Positions 46,848 to 54,849 of a DNA stretch of 64,000 bases are shown here, one piece after another. The DNA is from VRUE01 sp963704505 (GTDB lineage Bacteria; Actinomycetota; Thermoleophilia; Solirubrobacterales; 70-9). The translations under genes were made by a program, and so were the position numbers. The stretch is taken from positions 2,170,001 to 2,234,000 of the forward strand of contig OY969912.1 of assembly GCA_963704505.1 (NCBI GenBank), given 5' to 3'. The notes under the pieces were generated by a model. It worked only from the letters and a program-made list of their open reading frames with translations. It made no database searches and was not told the DNA's origin. Positions within the stretch are counted from its first letter, which is position 1. The number at the start of each line of letters is the position of its first letter.

Positions 46848-47576
46848 GTGATCCTCTATCCGGCGATCGACATTCGCGGCGGGCAGGCGGTGCGTCTGCT
46901 GCAGGGCGACTACGACCGCGAGACGGCCTACGACGCCGACCCGGTCGATGCCGCACGGCGCTGGGCAGAGGAAGGCGCGGAGTACCTCCACGTCGTCGAC
47001 CTCGACGGTGCGAAGGCCGGCGCGCCGCGCAACCTCGAGACCGTGCGACGCGTCGCCGAAGCGGTCGAGTGCCCGGTCCAGCTCGGCGGCGGGCTGCGCG
47101 ACGCGTCCGCGGTGCAGGCCGCGCTCGGCGCCGGGGTGGCGCGGGTCGTGCTCGGCACGGCGGCTCTCCGCGACCGTGCCTTTCTCGACCGGGCGCTCGC
47201 CGATCACGGCGAGGCGGTGGTGGTCGCCATCGACTCCCGCGACGGCCGCGTCTCGGTCGCCGGCTGGACCGAGACCAGCGAGTTGGACGCGGCCGAGGCC
47301 GTCTCCGAGCTCGGCGAGAATGGCGTCGGGCGCTTCCTCTTCACCACGATCGAGGTCGACGGCACGATGGAAGGCCCGGCGATCGACGAGCTCAATCGCG
47401 TCGCCGCGGCGACCGGCGCCTCCGTGATCGCCTCCGGTGGCGTCGGCAACCTCAGCGACCTCGAGCTGCTCAGCCGCGTCGCCGCGCCGAACGTCGAGGG
47501 AGCGATCGTCGGCCGCGCCCTCTACGAGCGGCGCTTCACCGTCGCCGAGGCCAACGCCGCCCTCGGCCCCGGCTGA
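46848..47576 (+). CDS. hisA: ProFAR isomerase HisA
   Basis: 242 residues, GTG at 46848. TIM-barrel isomerase; the two catalytic Asp residues are in PAIDIRGGQAVRL (Asp8) and in VAIDSRDGRVSVAGW (about 127). Actinobacteria sometimes use one bifunctional HisA/TrpF (PriA). No trpF is visible in the window, so bifunctionality cannot be judged here. Phosphate-binding loops are SGGVGNLSDL and AIVGRALYE. Confidence 0.93.
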   Translation: MILYPAIDIRGGQAVRLLQGDYDRETAYDADPVDAARRWAEEGAEYLHVVDLDGAKAGAPRNLETVRRVAEAVECPVQLGGGLRDASAVQAALGAGVARVVLGTAALRDRAFLDRALADHGEAVVVAIDSRDGRVSVAGWTETSELDAAEAVSELGENGVGRFLFTTIEVDGTMEGPAIDELNRVAAATGASVIASGGVGNLSDLELLSRVAAPNVEGAIVGRALYERRFTVAEANAALGPG

Positions 47577-47598
47577 CTCTCCCGCATTCCTCGCTGGC

Positions 47599-47604
47599 TA
47601 GGCT
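47599..47604 (+). promoter_or_regulatory. Possible -10 element for hisF
   Basis: TAGGCT, 5 bases before the hisF ATG, in the 33-base hisA-hisF gap; the spacing is the shortest of the set. Confidence 0.35.
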
Positions 47605-47609
47605 GTGGA

Positions 47610-48368
47610 ATGGCCCTGAAACGCGTGATCCCCTGCCTCGACGTCGACGCCGGCCGCGTCGTCAAGGGGACGAACTTCGTCGGCCTGCGCGATGCGGGCG
47701 ACCCGGTGGAGCTGGCCGAGCGCTACGACGCTGAGGGCGCCGACGAGCTGATCTTCCTCGACATCACCGCCTCCCACGAGAAGCGGGAGACGATCGTCGA
47801 GCTGGCCCGGCGCACCGCCGACAACGTCTTCATCCCGTTCACGATCGGCGGCGGGATCCGCTCGGTCGAGGATGCCCAGGCGGTCCTCGACGCCGGGGCC
47901 GACAAGGTCTCGGTCAACTCCGCGGCGCTGGAACGGCCGGCGCTGCTCGGGGAGCTGGCCGACCATTTCGGAGCCCAGTGCGTTGTCATCGCGATCGACG
48001 CCAAGGCGGAGGATGGTGGCTGGGGCGTCTATCTCAACGGCGGGCGCAAGAGGGTCGAGGGCCGTGACGCGGTCTCCTGGGCGGTCGAGGCGGTCGAGCT
48101 CGGCGCGGGGGAGGTGCTGCTGACGAGCATGGACCGGGACGGCACCAACGACGGCTACGACCTCGAGCTGACCCGCGCAGTCGCCGACGCGGTGACGGTT
48201 CCGGTCATTGCCTCCGGCGGCGCCGGCTCCCTCGAGGACCTGACCGAGGCGGTCGAGGCGGGAGGCGCCGACGCGGTCCTCTGCGCCTCGATCTTCCACT
48301 ACGGCCAGTTCCGGGTCCGCGACGCCAAGCAGCACCTCGCCGACGCCGGCATCCCGGTCCGCCTCTAG
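47610..48368 (+). CDS. hisF: Imidazole glycerol phosphate synthase cyclase subunit HisF
   Basis: 252 residues, ATG at 47610. TIM-barrel partner of HisH that forms IGP and AICAR. Catalytic Asp residues are in IPCLDVDAGRVVKGTNF (Asp11) and VIAIDAKAEDG (about 130), with the phosphate loops SGGAGSLEDL and CASIFHYG. It is the last his gene in this run; the rest (hisIE, hisC) must lie elsewhere. Stop shared with the convergent gene at CTAG. Confidence 0.96.
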   Translation: MALKRVIPCLDVDAGRVVKGTNFVGLRDAGDPVELAERYDAEGADELIFLDITASHEKRETIVELARRTADNVFIPFTIGGGIRSVEDAQAVLDAGADKVSVNSAALERPALLGELADHFGAQCVVIAIDAKAEDGGWGVYLNGGRKRVEGRDAVSWAVEAVELGAGEVLLTSMDRDGTNDGYDLELTRAVADAVTVPVIASGGAGSLEDLTEAVEAGGADAVLCASIFHYGQFRVRDAKQHLADAGIPVRL

Positions 48369-49345
48369 CCCGAGGCCATGTCTTCGGCCAGGCCGGTGAC
48401 GCCGGTCGACCCGAGAATCTCGAAGCGGGCCAGTTCGTAGGGTCGGGCGCGGTCGGCATAGCCGGGGATCTCGGTGGTCGCGCCGGTGTAGCCGGCGGCT
48501 TCGACCGCCGCGACGACGGTGTCGTCGTATCGCCCCGCGGGGTAACAAAAGTCGCTGACCGGGACCCCGTATTCGCGTCGCAGGATCTGCCGCGAGCCGG
48601 CCACTTCTTCTGTCAACTGCGCGGCGTCGAGTTCGGTCAGGTCGAGGTGATGGATCGTGTGTGCCGCGAGCTCCCAGCCGGCGTCGATCATCGCTTCGAC
48701 ATTGCTCGGGTATAGGTCGGAGCCTTCCGCCTTCAGGTTGAGGACGCCGGCCCATCCGTGGCGGCGCAGCTCCGGCAGGGCGTAGGTGAACTGCGGGCGG
48801 TAGCCGTCGTCGAAGGAGAGGACGACCGGGTGCGGCGGCAGCGTCGCCCCCCGGTACCAGGCGTCCTCGACCTGTTCGAGGGTGACGGCCTCGAAACCGT
48901 TCCGTTCCAGCCAATCCATCTGGCGGTGGAAGTCGGGTCGGCTGACGTAGAGCTCGGGGTAGGGGGCACCCGCATCGGGAGATCCGAGCACGTGGTACTC
49001 GAGGATCGGGACCGGGCCCGTGTGAGGTTCCCAATCGGAGTGCGGCGTCGCGTTTGCAACCGGACCGGCGCCGCTGTCGCCCGCCGCGCCCCCGCCTGTT
49101 GATGTCGCACTTGATCCCGCTATCCGGGACGAACTACGACCTGAACCGGAGTCGGAGCCGGTCAGCGCCAGGACGGCAACGATCAGGACCGCGAAGGCGG
49201 CGAGGAGAGCGCCCACCGCGATCAGGCGGCGGCGGCGCACCTGGCGGCGGCGCAGCTCGCGGCGCTCGCGGCGGCGTTTCGCCTGCTCGTCTCCGGCACT
49301 GGAACGATCGGCCTGCTCGTCGCCGCTTCTGGGTTGGTCGGCCAT
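48365..49345 (-). CDS. Membrane-anchored polysaccharide deacetylase (CE4-type)
   Basis: 326 residues. A very basic cytoplasmic tail (residues 20-40, RRRERRELRRRQVRRRR), one membrane helix (about 41-62), a Gly/Ser linker, then a NodB-type domain: VPILEYHVLGSP (start), LSFDDGYRPQF (catalytic and metal Asp pair), AAHTIHHLDLTEL (metal His in HTIHH) and DFCYPAGRYDD. It probably removes N-acetyl groups from peptidoglycan or another surface glycan outside the cell. Related xylan esterases share the fold. Confidence 0.9.
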   Translation of the reverse strand: MADQPRSGDEQADRSSAGDEQAKRRRERRELRRRQVRRRRLIAVGALLAAFAVLIVAVLALTGSDSGSGRSSSRIAGSSATSTGGGAAGDSGAGPVANATPHSDWEPHTGPVPILEYHVLGSPDAGAPYPELYVSRPDFHRQMDWLERNGFEAVTLEQVEDAWYRGATLPPHPVVLSFDDGYRPQFTYALPELRRHGWAGVLNLKAEGSDLYPSNVEAMIDAGWELAAHTIHHLDLTELDAAQLTEEVAGSRQILRREYGVPVSDFCYPAGRYDDTVVAAVEAAGYTGATTEIPGYADRARPYELARFEILGSTGVTGLAEDMASG

Positions 49346-49379
49346 CCGGGGAGGCGATCATGGTAAGCAAGGCCGAGCA

Positions 49380-50498
49380 ATGACCCCGCAGGAGAACCAG
49401 ACGATCGACGCGAGGCTGCGCGCGGACTACCCCGAGCTGGCGGATGTCGCGGCCGCGTCCGAGACACCCGTGTACGTGGTCGGCGGCGCCGTGCGGGACG
49501 CCCTGCTCGGGCGCGAGCGCTCCGACAACATCGACCTCGTCCTGGTCGGCGACGCCGTGGCCCTTGCCTCGAAGCTCGGCGGCGAGGCGATCGAGCACGA
49601 GCGCTTCGCCACCGCCAAGGTCATCCTCGACGGCCTCGAGGTGGATATCGCCACCGCTCGCACGGAGACCTACAGCCGCCCCGGTGCGCTGCCCGAGGTG
49701 ACCCCGGCGGACTCGGTCCTCGCCGACCTAGAGCGGCGGGACTTCACCATCAACGCGATCGCCGTGGCGCTCACCGACGGCGAGGTCCTCGACCCGCACC
49801 GCGGCAGGGCGGACCTCGAGGCCGGCCTGCTCCGCGCCCTGCACGCCCGGTCCTTCCGCGACGACCCGACCCGAGCGCTGCGGGCGGCAAGGTACGCGGC
49901 GCGCTACGACTTCGAGCCGGACCCGGCGACGGATGCGCTGCTTCGCGAAGCCGACCTGGAGACGGTTTCCGCCGAGCGCCGCGAGGCGGATCTACGCCGG
50001 ATCGCCGCCGAGCCGCGGGCGGTTCGCGGCTTCGAGCTGCTCGCCGAGTGGAGCCTGATAATCACGCGGACCGGCGGCATCGAGCTCGCCGGGCGGGTCG
50101 CCGAGCTGCTCACCGCTCCGCCCTGGCTCGACTTTGCCGACAGGGAGTCGGCCCTGCTGGCCGCGGTGATGGGCCCGCCGGAGGGCGAGGTGCGGCTGGC
50201 CGCCGCCGACCCCGACCGGCCCTCCGAGGCGGTGGCGCTGGCCGGCGAATACGACCGGACCGAGCTGCTGCTGGCGCGAGCCGCCGGGGCCGAGTGGCTC
50301 GACCGATACCTGGGGGAGTGGCGCGGCCTGTCCCTTGAGATCGACGGCGACGACCTGATCGCCGCCGGCGTCAGTCAGGGGCCGGCGGTCGGCCGCGGGC
50401 TGGAGGCGGCGCTGCGAAAAAAGCTCGACGGCGAGCTCGACGGCGGCCGTGAGGCCGAGTTGGCAGTCGCGATCGAGGCGGCGAGAACCCGACCATGA
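49380..50498 (+). CDS. CCA tRNA nucleotidyltransferase / poly(A) polymerase family protein
   Basis: 372 residues, ATG at 49380. Class II nucleotidyltransferase: VYVVGGAVRDALLGRERSDN with the D-x-x-D carboxylates in NIDLVLVGD, then RRDFTINAIAVAL and DPTRALRAARYAARYDFEPD. It would add or repair the tRNA 3' CCA end. No HD domain is seen. The C-terminal 150 residues are divergent. Poly(A) polymerase cannot be excluded by sequence alone. It overlaps pgeF (ATGA). Confidence 0.85.
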   Translation: MTPQENQTIDARLRADYPELADVAAASETPVYVVGGAVRDALLGRERSDNIDLVLVGDAVALASKLGGEAIEHERFATAKVILDGLEVDIATARTETYSRPGALPEVTPADSVLADLERRDFTINAIAVALTDGEVLDPHRGRADLEAGLLRALHARSFRDDPTRALRAARYAARYDFEPDPATDALLREADLETVSAERREADLRRIAAEPRAVRGFELLAEWSLIITRTGGIELAGRVAELLTAPPWLDFADRESALLAAVMGPPEGEVRLAAADPDRPSEAVALAGEYDRTELLLARAAGAEWLDRYLGEWRGLSLEIDGDDLIAAGVSQGPAVGRGLEAALRKKLDGELDGGREAELAVAIEAARTRP

Positions 50499-51244
50499 AC
50501 TGGTGCGAGCAGGGGGAGATGCGCTGGCTCGAGGCCGGGTTGCCGGGAGCGCGTGCCGCTTTCACGACGAGGCTGGGAGGAGTCAGCGAAGTCCCCTTCG
50601 ACAGCCTCAATCTGGGCATCCTCACCGACGACGCGCCCGGCTCCGTTGTCGAGAACCGGATGCGGCTGGCGTCGGAGCTCGGCCGCCCGGCCGACTCGAT
50701 CCCGATCGGCCGCCAGGTCCACGGAGCCGAGATCGCCCGTCACGAGGGGCCGCAGATGCCGAGCCCATTCGCCGAACCCGGCTCGGAGATCCCGGAGGTC
50801 GATGGACACGTCACCGCCGACCCGGGCCTGGCACCACTGGTCTTCGTCGCCGATTGCCTGCCGGTTGCCCTCGTCGGCCCTGGTGGCGTCTCCGTCCTCC
50901 ATTGCGGATGGCGTGGCCTGGCGGCGGGAATCGTCGCTCGCGGGGCTGCCGCCGTGGGAGCCGAAGCGGCGGCGATCGGACCGGGGATAGGCCCCTGTTG
51001 TTACGAGGTGGGGGACGAGGTGCTCGTGGCGTTCGCGGGACTCGGCGACGGGATCGCCGAGGGCCGGATGCTCGACCTGCCCGAGGTCGCCCGCCGGCTG
51101 CTGGCCCAGGCCGGCGTCGCCGCCGTCGAGTCGGCCGATCTGTGCACCAGCTGCGAAGCCGGGCTCTTCTACTCGCACCGGCGGGACCGGGGCACGACCG
51201 GGCGCCAGGCGGGCCTCGCCTGGCTCGAGCCGGCGGGGGGCTGA
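50495..51244 (+). CDS. pgeF: Purine nucleoside phosphorylase/laccase-domain protein PgeF (YfiH/YlmD family)
   Basis: 249 residues, ATG at 50495. Conserved metal and catalytic residues: His in GRQVHGAEIARH (about residue 76), Cys in VFVADCLPVAL (about 118) and His in VLHCGWRGLAAGIV (about 137). In actinobacteria and firmicutes it neighbours ftsZ, yggS and sepF, as here. The protein family was long called polyphenol oxidase; members have purine nucleoside phosphorylase or deaminase activity and a peptidoglycan-editing role was proposed in E. coli. Confidence 0.92.
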   Translation: MNWCEQGEMRWLEAGLPGARAAFTTRLGGVSEVPFDSLNLGILTDDAPGSVVENRMRLASELGRPADSIPIGRQVHGAEIARHEGPQMPSPFAEPGSEIPEVDGHVTADPGLAPLVFVADCLPVALVGPGGVSVLHCGWRGLAAGIVARGAAAVGAEAAAIGPGIGPCCYEVGDEVLVAFAGLGDGIAEGRMLDLPEVARRLLAQAGVAAVESADLCTSCEAGLFYSHRRDRGTTGRQAGLAWLEPAGG

Positions 51245-51245
51245 G

Positions 51246-51879
51246 ATGCCGGGCCTCATCCACGGCCTCGAGCCGGAGAGGATCGCCGCCAATCTCGAGC
51301 GGGCCCGACAGATCGCCGGCCCCGAGGTCGAGATCCTCGCCGCCACCAAGTACGTGCCGCTCGAGGAGATGGGGGCACTGGCCGAGGCCGGCGTGACCCT
51401 GGTCGGCGAGAACCGCCAACAGGACCTTGCCGCCAAGCACGAGCTCTGGGCGAACTCCTTCGAGTGGGACTTCATCGGCAACCTGCAGAGCCGCAAGGTC
51501 AAGCAGACTCCTTCCGGTCTGCCGGCTCATCCACTCTGTCGGCAGCGACTCGGCGCTGGAGCAGCTCGGCCGCCATGCCGGCGAGGGCACGGAGATCCTG
51601 GTCGAGGTCGACATCGCCGGCGAGGAGGGCAAGGGAGGGGTCGCTCCGGCGCAGCTGGGGGCATTCATCGAACGCTGCCCGGTTCGTGTCTCCGGGCTGA
51701 TGACGATGCCCCCCTTCAGCGAGGACCCGGAGGGCTCCCGGCCGCATTTCGCCCGGCTCGCCGAGCTCGCAGCCGAGCACGACCTGCGGCGCCTTTCGAT
51801 GGGCACCTCGCAGGACTGGGAGGTCGCGGTCGAGGAGGGCGCGACGATCGTTCGGCTAGGAACCGCTCTCTATGCCTGA
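51246..51879 (+). pseudogene. yggS: PLP homeostasis protein YggS, interrupted by a +1 frameshift
   Basis: N-terminal part 51246 to about 51506 (AATKYVPLEEM with the PLP Lys, GENRQQDLAAKHE, FIGNLQSRKVK), C-terminal part from about 51508 to 51879 (LIHSVGSDSALEQLG, LVEVDIAGEEGKGG, GLMTMPPFSEDPEGS, LSMGTSQDWEVAVEEG). One extra base near 51504-51508 separates them; removing it gives VK-R/Q-LLPVCRLIHSV and a protein of about 210 residues. No other damage is visible, so an assembly error is likely. The family balances pyridoxal phosphate pools and is usually next to sepF. Confidence 0.88.
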
Positions 51880-51945
51880 AATCGGCCTTGCCCTGGGGCA
51901 TAATCAGTAAAGGACTCGGCAATCGGAAGCCGAAACACCCGATCA

Positions 51946-52497
51946 ATGGCACTACGCGACACATGGCACAGGGCGCTCGTCTACTTCGGTCTCGCCGAGG
52001 ATCACGACTACGGCCCGGAGTACGAGGAACTCGACGACCCGGACAACGGCTCCGACGACGTCTTCGAAGGTCGCCGCGAGCGCGAGCCCGCCCAGGTGCG
52101 CCGCCTGCCCACGTCCCGGCGCTCGCGCCGCGATGAGATCGACGACATCTTCGCCGACGACGAGCCGATAACCGCTTCGCGGACCCGCACCCTTCGCCCG
52201 GTGGGGAACGGCGACTCCGACGTCCAGGTTCACCTCGTCATCCCCCGCAACTTCAACGACGCCCAGCAGGTCGCCGATCAGTTCAAGCGCTCGGTGCCGG
52301 TCATCCTCAACCTGCAGACGACCGATCACGAGCTCTCGAAGCGGATGATCGACTTCTGCTCGGGGCTGACCTACTCGCTCGACGGCGGCATGCAGCGCAT
52401 CGCCGAGAAGGTCTTCCTGCTGACGCCGCGCAACGTCGAGGTCTCCGCCGAGGAGAAAGCGCGGCTGATCGACAAGGGCTTCTTCAACCAGTCCTAG
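51946..52497 (+). CDS. sepF: Cell division protein SepF
   Basis: 183 residues, ATG at 51946. N-terminal amphipathic helix (MALRDTWHRALVYFGL) binds membrane in the family; an acidic/basic linker follows; the C-terminal domain (about residues 90-175) has VHLVIPRNFNDAQQVADQF, VILNLQTTDHELSKRMIDF and SGLTYSLDGGMQRIAEKVFL. SepF tethers FtsZ to membrane. ftsZ itself is not in the window. The 66-base gap upstream may hold a promoter (ATAATC region near 51900), but I cannot place it well. Confidence 0.95.
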   Translation: MALRDTWHRALVYFGLAEDHDYGPEYEELDDPDNGSDDVFEGRREREPAQVRRLPTSRRSRRDEIDDIFADDEPITASRTRTLRPVGNGDSDVQVHLVIPRNFNDAQQVADQFKRSVPVILNLQTTDHELSKRMIDFCSGLTYSLDGGMQRIAEKVFLLTPRNVEVSAEEKARLIDKGFFNQS

Positions 52498-52510
52498 TCC
52501 GCGCCTGAAA

Positions 52511-52516
52511 TAGGCT
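52511..52516 (+). promoter_or_regulatory. Predicted -10 element for proC
   Basis: TAGGCT, 7 bases before the proC ATG at 52524. Confidence 0.45.
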
Positions 52517-52523
52517 GCGGCTC

Positions 52524-53267
52524 ATGATCATCGGCTTCTGCGGTTCCGGCAACATGGCCGCGGCTATGGCCCGCGGTTGGTCGGGCACGGTCGAGGGGAT
52601 GCTTTTCACGGACTCCGGCTCGGGTAGCGCCGCCGAGCTCGCCGCGGAGGTCGGGGGAGAGGCGCTGGCGTCGAACGCCGAGCTGGGCGAGCGTGCGGAC
52701 CTTGTCGTGCTCGCGGTCAAGCCCGCGGCGCTGGAGAGCGCCGCTGCGCAGCTCGGCGCGCCGGCCGCCGTGGTCTCGCTGCTCGGCGCGACGCCACTGG
52801 CTGCGGTCAGCGCGGCATTCCCCGATGAGACCAGCGTGCTGAGGCTGATGCCGAACGTGGGCGTGGAGGTCCACCGCGGTGTCCTGTGCGTTGCCGGCGA
52901 GGCCCCGGATGGAGCACGGGCGCTGCTCGAGTCGCTCGGGCGGGTCATCGACCTCCCGGACGATCGCTTCGACGCCGCGACCGCGGTGATGGGCTGCGCG
53001 CCCGCCTACCTGGCGCTTGCAGTCGAGGCGCTCGCCGACGCCGGGGCCGCGGCCGGGCTCGACCCGGCTCTCGCCCTGGACCTGGTGGTGGAGACCACGG
53101 CGGGGACCGCCGAGCTGCTCCGCCTTCGCGACCCTGCGCAGGTCCGGACCGCGGTCGCCTCTCCGGGCGGCAGCACCGAGGCGGGGCTCGAGGCACTCGA
53201 GGCGGAGGGCGCCAGAGGAGCCTTCGAAGCGGCCGTGCGGGCCTCGCTGGAGAGGATGGCCCCGTGA
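52524..53267 (+). CDS. proC: Pyrroline-5-carboxylate reductase ProC
   Basis: 247 residues, ATG at 52524. Last step of proline synthesis. N-terminal Rossmann motif FCGSGNMAAAMARGW (about residues 5-19), LRLMPNVGVEVHRG (about 111-124) and the family signature near VASPGGSTEAGLEALEAEG (about 211-229) are conserved. It is slightly short compared with about 270. Overlaps yggT (GTGA). proC between sepF and yggT is common in bacteria. Confidence 0.94.
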   Translation: MIIGFCGSGNMAAAMARGWSGTVEGMLFTDSGSGSAAELAAEVGGEALASNAELGERADLVVLAVKPAALESAAAQLGAPAAVVSLLGATPLAAVSAAFPDETSVLRLMPNVGVEVHRGVLCVAGEAPDGARALLESLGRVIDLPDDRFDAATAVMGCAPAYLALAVEALADAGAAAGLDPALALDLVVETTAGTAELLRLRDPAQVRTAVASPGGSTEAGLEALEAEGARGAFEAAVRASLERMAP

Positions 53268-53566
53268 TCCCGCTTGCGCTTAGCCGTTTCGACGTCGCGA
53301 ACTTCGTCGAAGCCCTGTTCCTCGTCTACATCATCCTGATCTTCCTGAGCATCCTGATCTCGTGGTTCCCGCGCATCCCGTACAACCGGGTGCTCAGGGC
53401 ATGCATGGACTTCGTCACCGAAACGACGAGCCCGTACCTCAATCTGTTCAGGCGCTTCATCCCGCCGATCGGCGGTGGCGGGTTCGCCTTCGACCTCAGC
53501 CCGGTCATCGGCCTGGTCGTGCTCTTCATCGCCCAGTCCCTGATCGTCGGCCTGATCGAAGGGTGA
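53264..53566 (+). CDS. YggT family membrane protein
   Basis: 100 residues, GTG at 53264 overlapping the proC stop. Two membrane helices (about residues 15-36 and 75-98) flank a conserved loop with SWFPRIPYNRVLR and ETTSPYLNLFRRFIPPIGG. The family has one or two copies of this unit; this is the single form. Its function is not firmly known; a link to osmotic stress or division is suggested by gene context in other bacteria. Confidence 0.9.
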   Translation: MIPLALSRFDVANFVEALFLVYIILIFLSILISWFPRIPYNRVLRACMDFVTETTSPYLNLFRRFIPPIGGGGFAFDLSPVIGLVVLFIAQSLIVGLIEG

Positions 53567-54015
53567 GCGCCGCCCGCGCCTGGCGCCTGGCGATCGGCCT
53601 CTGCGCCGCCGTTGTCCTCGTCGACCAGGTCGCCAAGGCGATTGTCGAGGACCACCTCGTCCCCGGCCAGCAGGTCGAGGTGCTCGGGCCGATCGGCCTG
53701 ACCCTCTCCCACAACCAGGGCGTCGCGTTCGGCCTGGCGAGCGGCAGCGATGTGCCGCTGATCGCCTTCGCCCTGATCGCCCTCGGCGTGGTCGGTGTGC
53801 TCCTGGCGCGAAACCCGGAGAAGCCGCTGATGTGGGCGGCCGCCGGTTTGATCGCCGGCGGCGCGCTCGGCAACGTGATCGACCGCCTGCGCGCGGGGGC
53901 CGTCACCGACTACGTCGAAATCGGCTCGTGGCCGCCCTTCAACCTCGCCGACGTCGCGATCACCGTCGGCGTCGTCCTCTTCGCCTGGATTTTCCTGAGG
54001 GAGCCCGAGGGATGA
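53563..54015 (+). CDS. lspA: Lipoprotein signal peptidase LspA
   Basis: 150 residues, GTG at 53563 overlapping yggT. Four membrane helices. It cleaves the signal peptide of diacylated prolipoproteins. The catalytic Asp pair is in GNVIDRLRAGAVTDYVEIG and WPPFNLADVAITVG; LSHNQGVAFGL gives the conserved Asn-x-G-x-A-F motif. lspA followed by rluD (ATGA overlap) is a common bacterial pair. Confidence 0.95.
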   Translation: MSAARAWRLAIGLCAAVVLVDQVAKAIVEDHLVPGQQVEVLGPIGLTLSHNQGVAFGLASGSDVPLIAFALIALGVVGVLLARNPEKPLMWAAAGLIAGGALGNVIDRLRAGAVTDYVEIGSWPPFNLADVAITVGVVLFAWIFLREPEG

Positions 54016-54689
54016 GCGAGGAGCTTCGGATCGTCTTCCAGGATGAGGACCTGGCGGTGATCGACAAGCCCGCCGGCCTGGTCGTCCATCCGGCCCCGTC
54101 GCACAGCGGCCCGACCCTGGTCTCCGAGCTCGAAGGGCTGCTCGGCGGCGGGGCGGACCCGGAGCGCCCGGGAATCGTCCACCGCCTCGACAAAGGCACC
54201 AGCGGCCTGCTCGTGGTCGCCCGCAACGATTCCACCCACGCGGCCCTGCAGGAGCAGGTCCGTGCCCGCCAGGTGGAGCGCGTCTACCTGGCGCTGGCGG
54301 GGGGCCGGCTCGGCTCGCGCACGGGGACGATCGACGCGCCGATCGGCCGCGCCTCGCGACAACGTCACCGGATGGCCGTCTCGGGTGCCGCCTCGCGCGA
54401 GGCGCGAACGCATTTCACCGTGCTCGAGCTGCTCCCCGAGGAGACCTACCTGGAGGCGCGCCTGGAGACCGGGCGCACCCATCAGATCCGAGCCCACTTC
54501 GCCGCGATCGGCCATCCATTGACCGGGGACCCGACCTACGGCGGAGCGGAGCGCTACGGGCTCGAGCGCCAGTTCCTGCACGCTCATCGCCTCAGCTTCG
54601 ACCAGCCGAACAGCGGCGAGCGACTCGAATTCGCCTCCGAGCTGCCCGCCGACCTGAGCCGCGCCCTGGCGACCGCCCGCGCCGGCTGA
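54012..54689 (+). CDS. RluA-family pseudouridine synthase (RluD-like), without S4 domain
   Basis: 225 residues, ATG at 54012. The catalytic Asp is in IVHRLDKGTSGLLVVARND (about residue 60), preceded by DLAVIDKPAGLVVHPAPSHS; LETGRTHQIRAHFAAIGHPL follows. E. coli RluD carries an S4 domain of about 80 residues at the N-terminus; it is absent here because the start overlaps lspA. It modifies rRNA or tRNA uridines; the exact site cannot be told. Confidence 0.9.
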   Translation: MSEELRIVFQDEDLAVIDKPAGLVVHPAPSHSGPTLVSELEGLLGGGADPERPGIVHRLDKGTSGLLVVARNDSTHAALQEQVRARQVERVYLALAGGRLGSRTGTIDAPIGRASRQRHRMAVSGAASREARTHFTVLELLPEETYLEARLETGRTHQIRAHFAAIGHPLTGDPTYGGAERYGLERQFLHAHRLSFDQPNSGERLEFASELPADLSRALATARAG

Positions 54690-54698
54690 GCCCGGAAG

Positions 54699-54849
54699 CT
54701 GCCCGTGAGGGCGGCGCGCTCTACAATCGGCGTTTCCGAAACCTATCCCCGCCAGGCGTCGACCCGGATCCTGACCGGCCTCGCAAGAGAGGCCGGACCC
54801 CGGCAAGGCAGGCGGGAGCTCTTCCACACAACCAAGGAGACTCACAGCA
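54699..54849 (+). promoter_or_regulatory. rpsB promoter and structured leader
   Basis: A TACAAT hexamer (54722-54727) with CTGCCC at 17-base spacing (54699-54704) looks like a housekeeping promoter. A perfect hairpin CCGGCCTC/GAGGCCGG (54775-54782 and 54789-54796) with loop GCAAGA lies in the roughly 115-base leader, with AAGGAG before the ATG. S2 leaders are autoregulatory in several bacteria, so this may bind S2. Confidence 0.5.

Noticed and set aside
48365..49345. A CRISPR, phage or mobile element anywhere in the window
   Set aside because: No transposase, integrase, phage structural gene, terminal inverted repeats or spaced repeat array was found; gene order is that of core chromosome.
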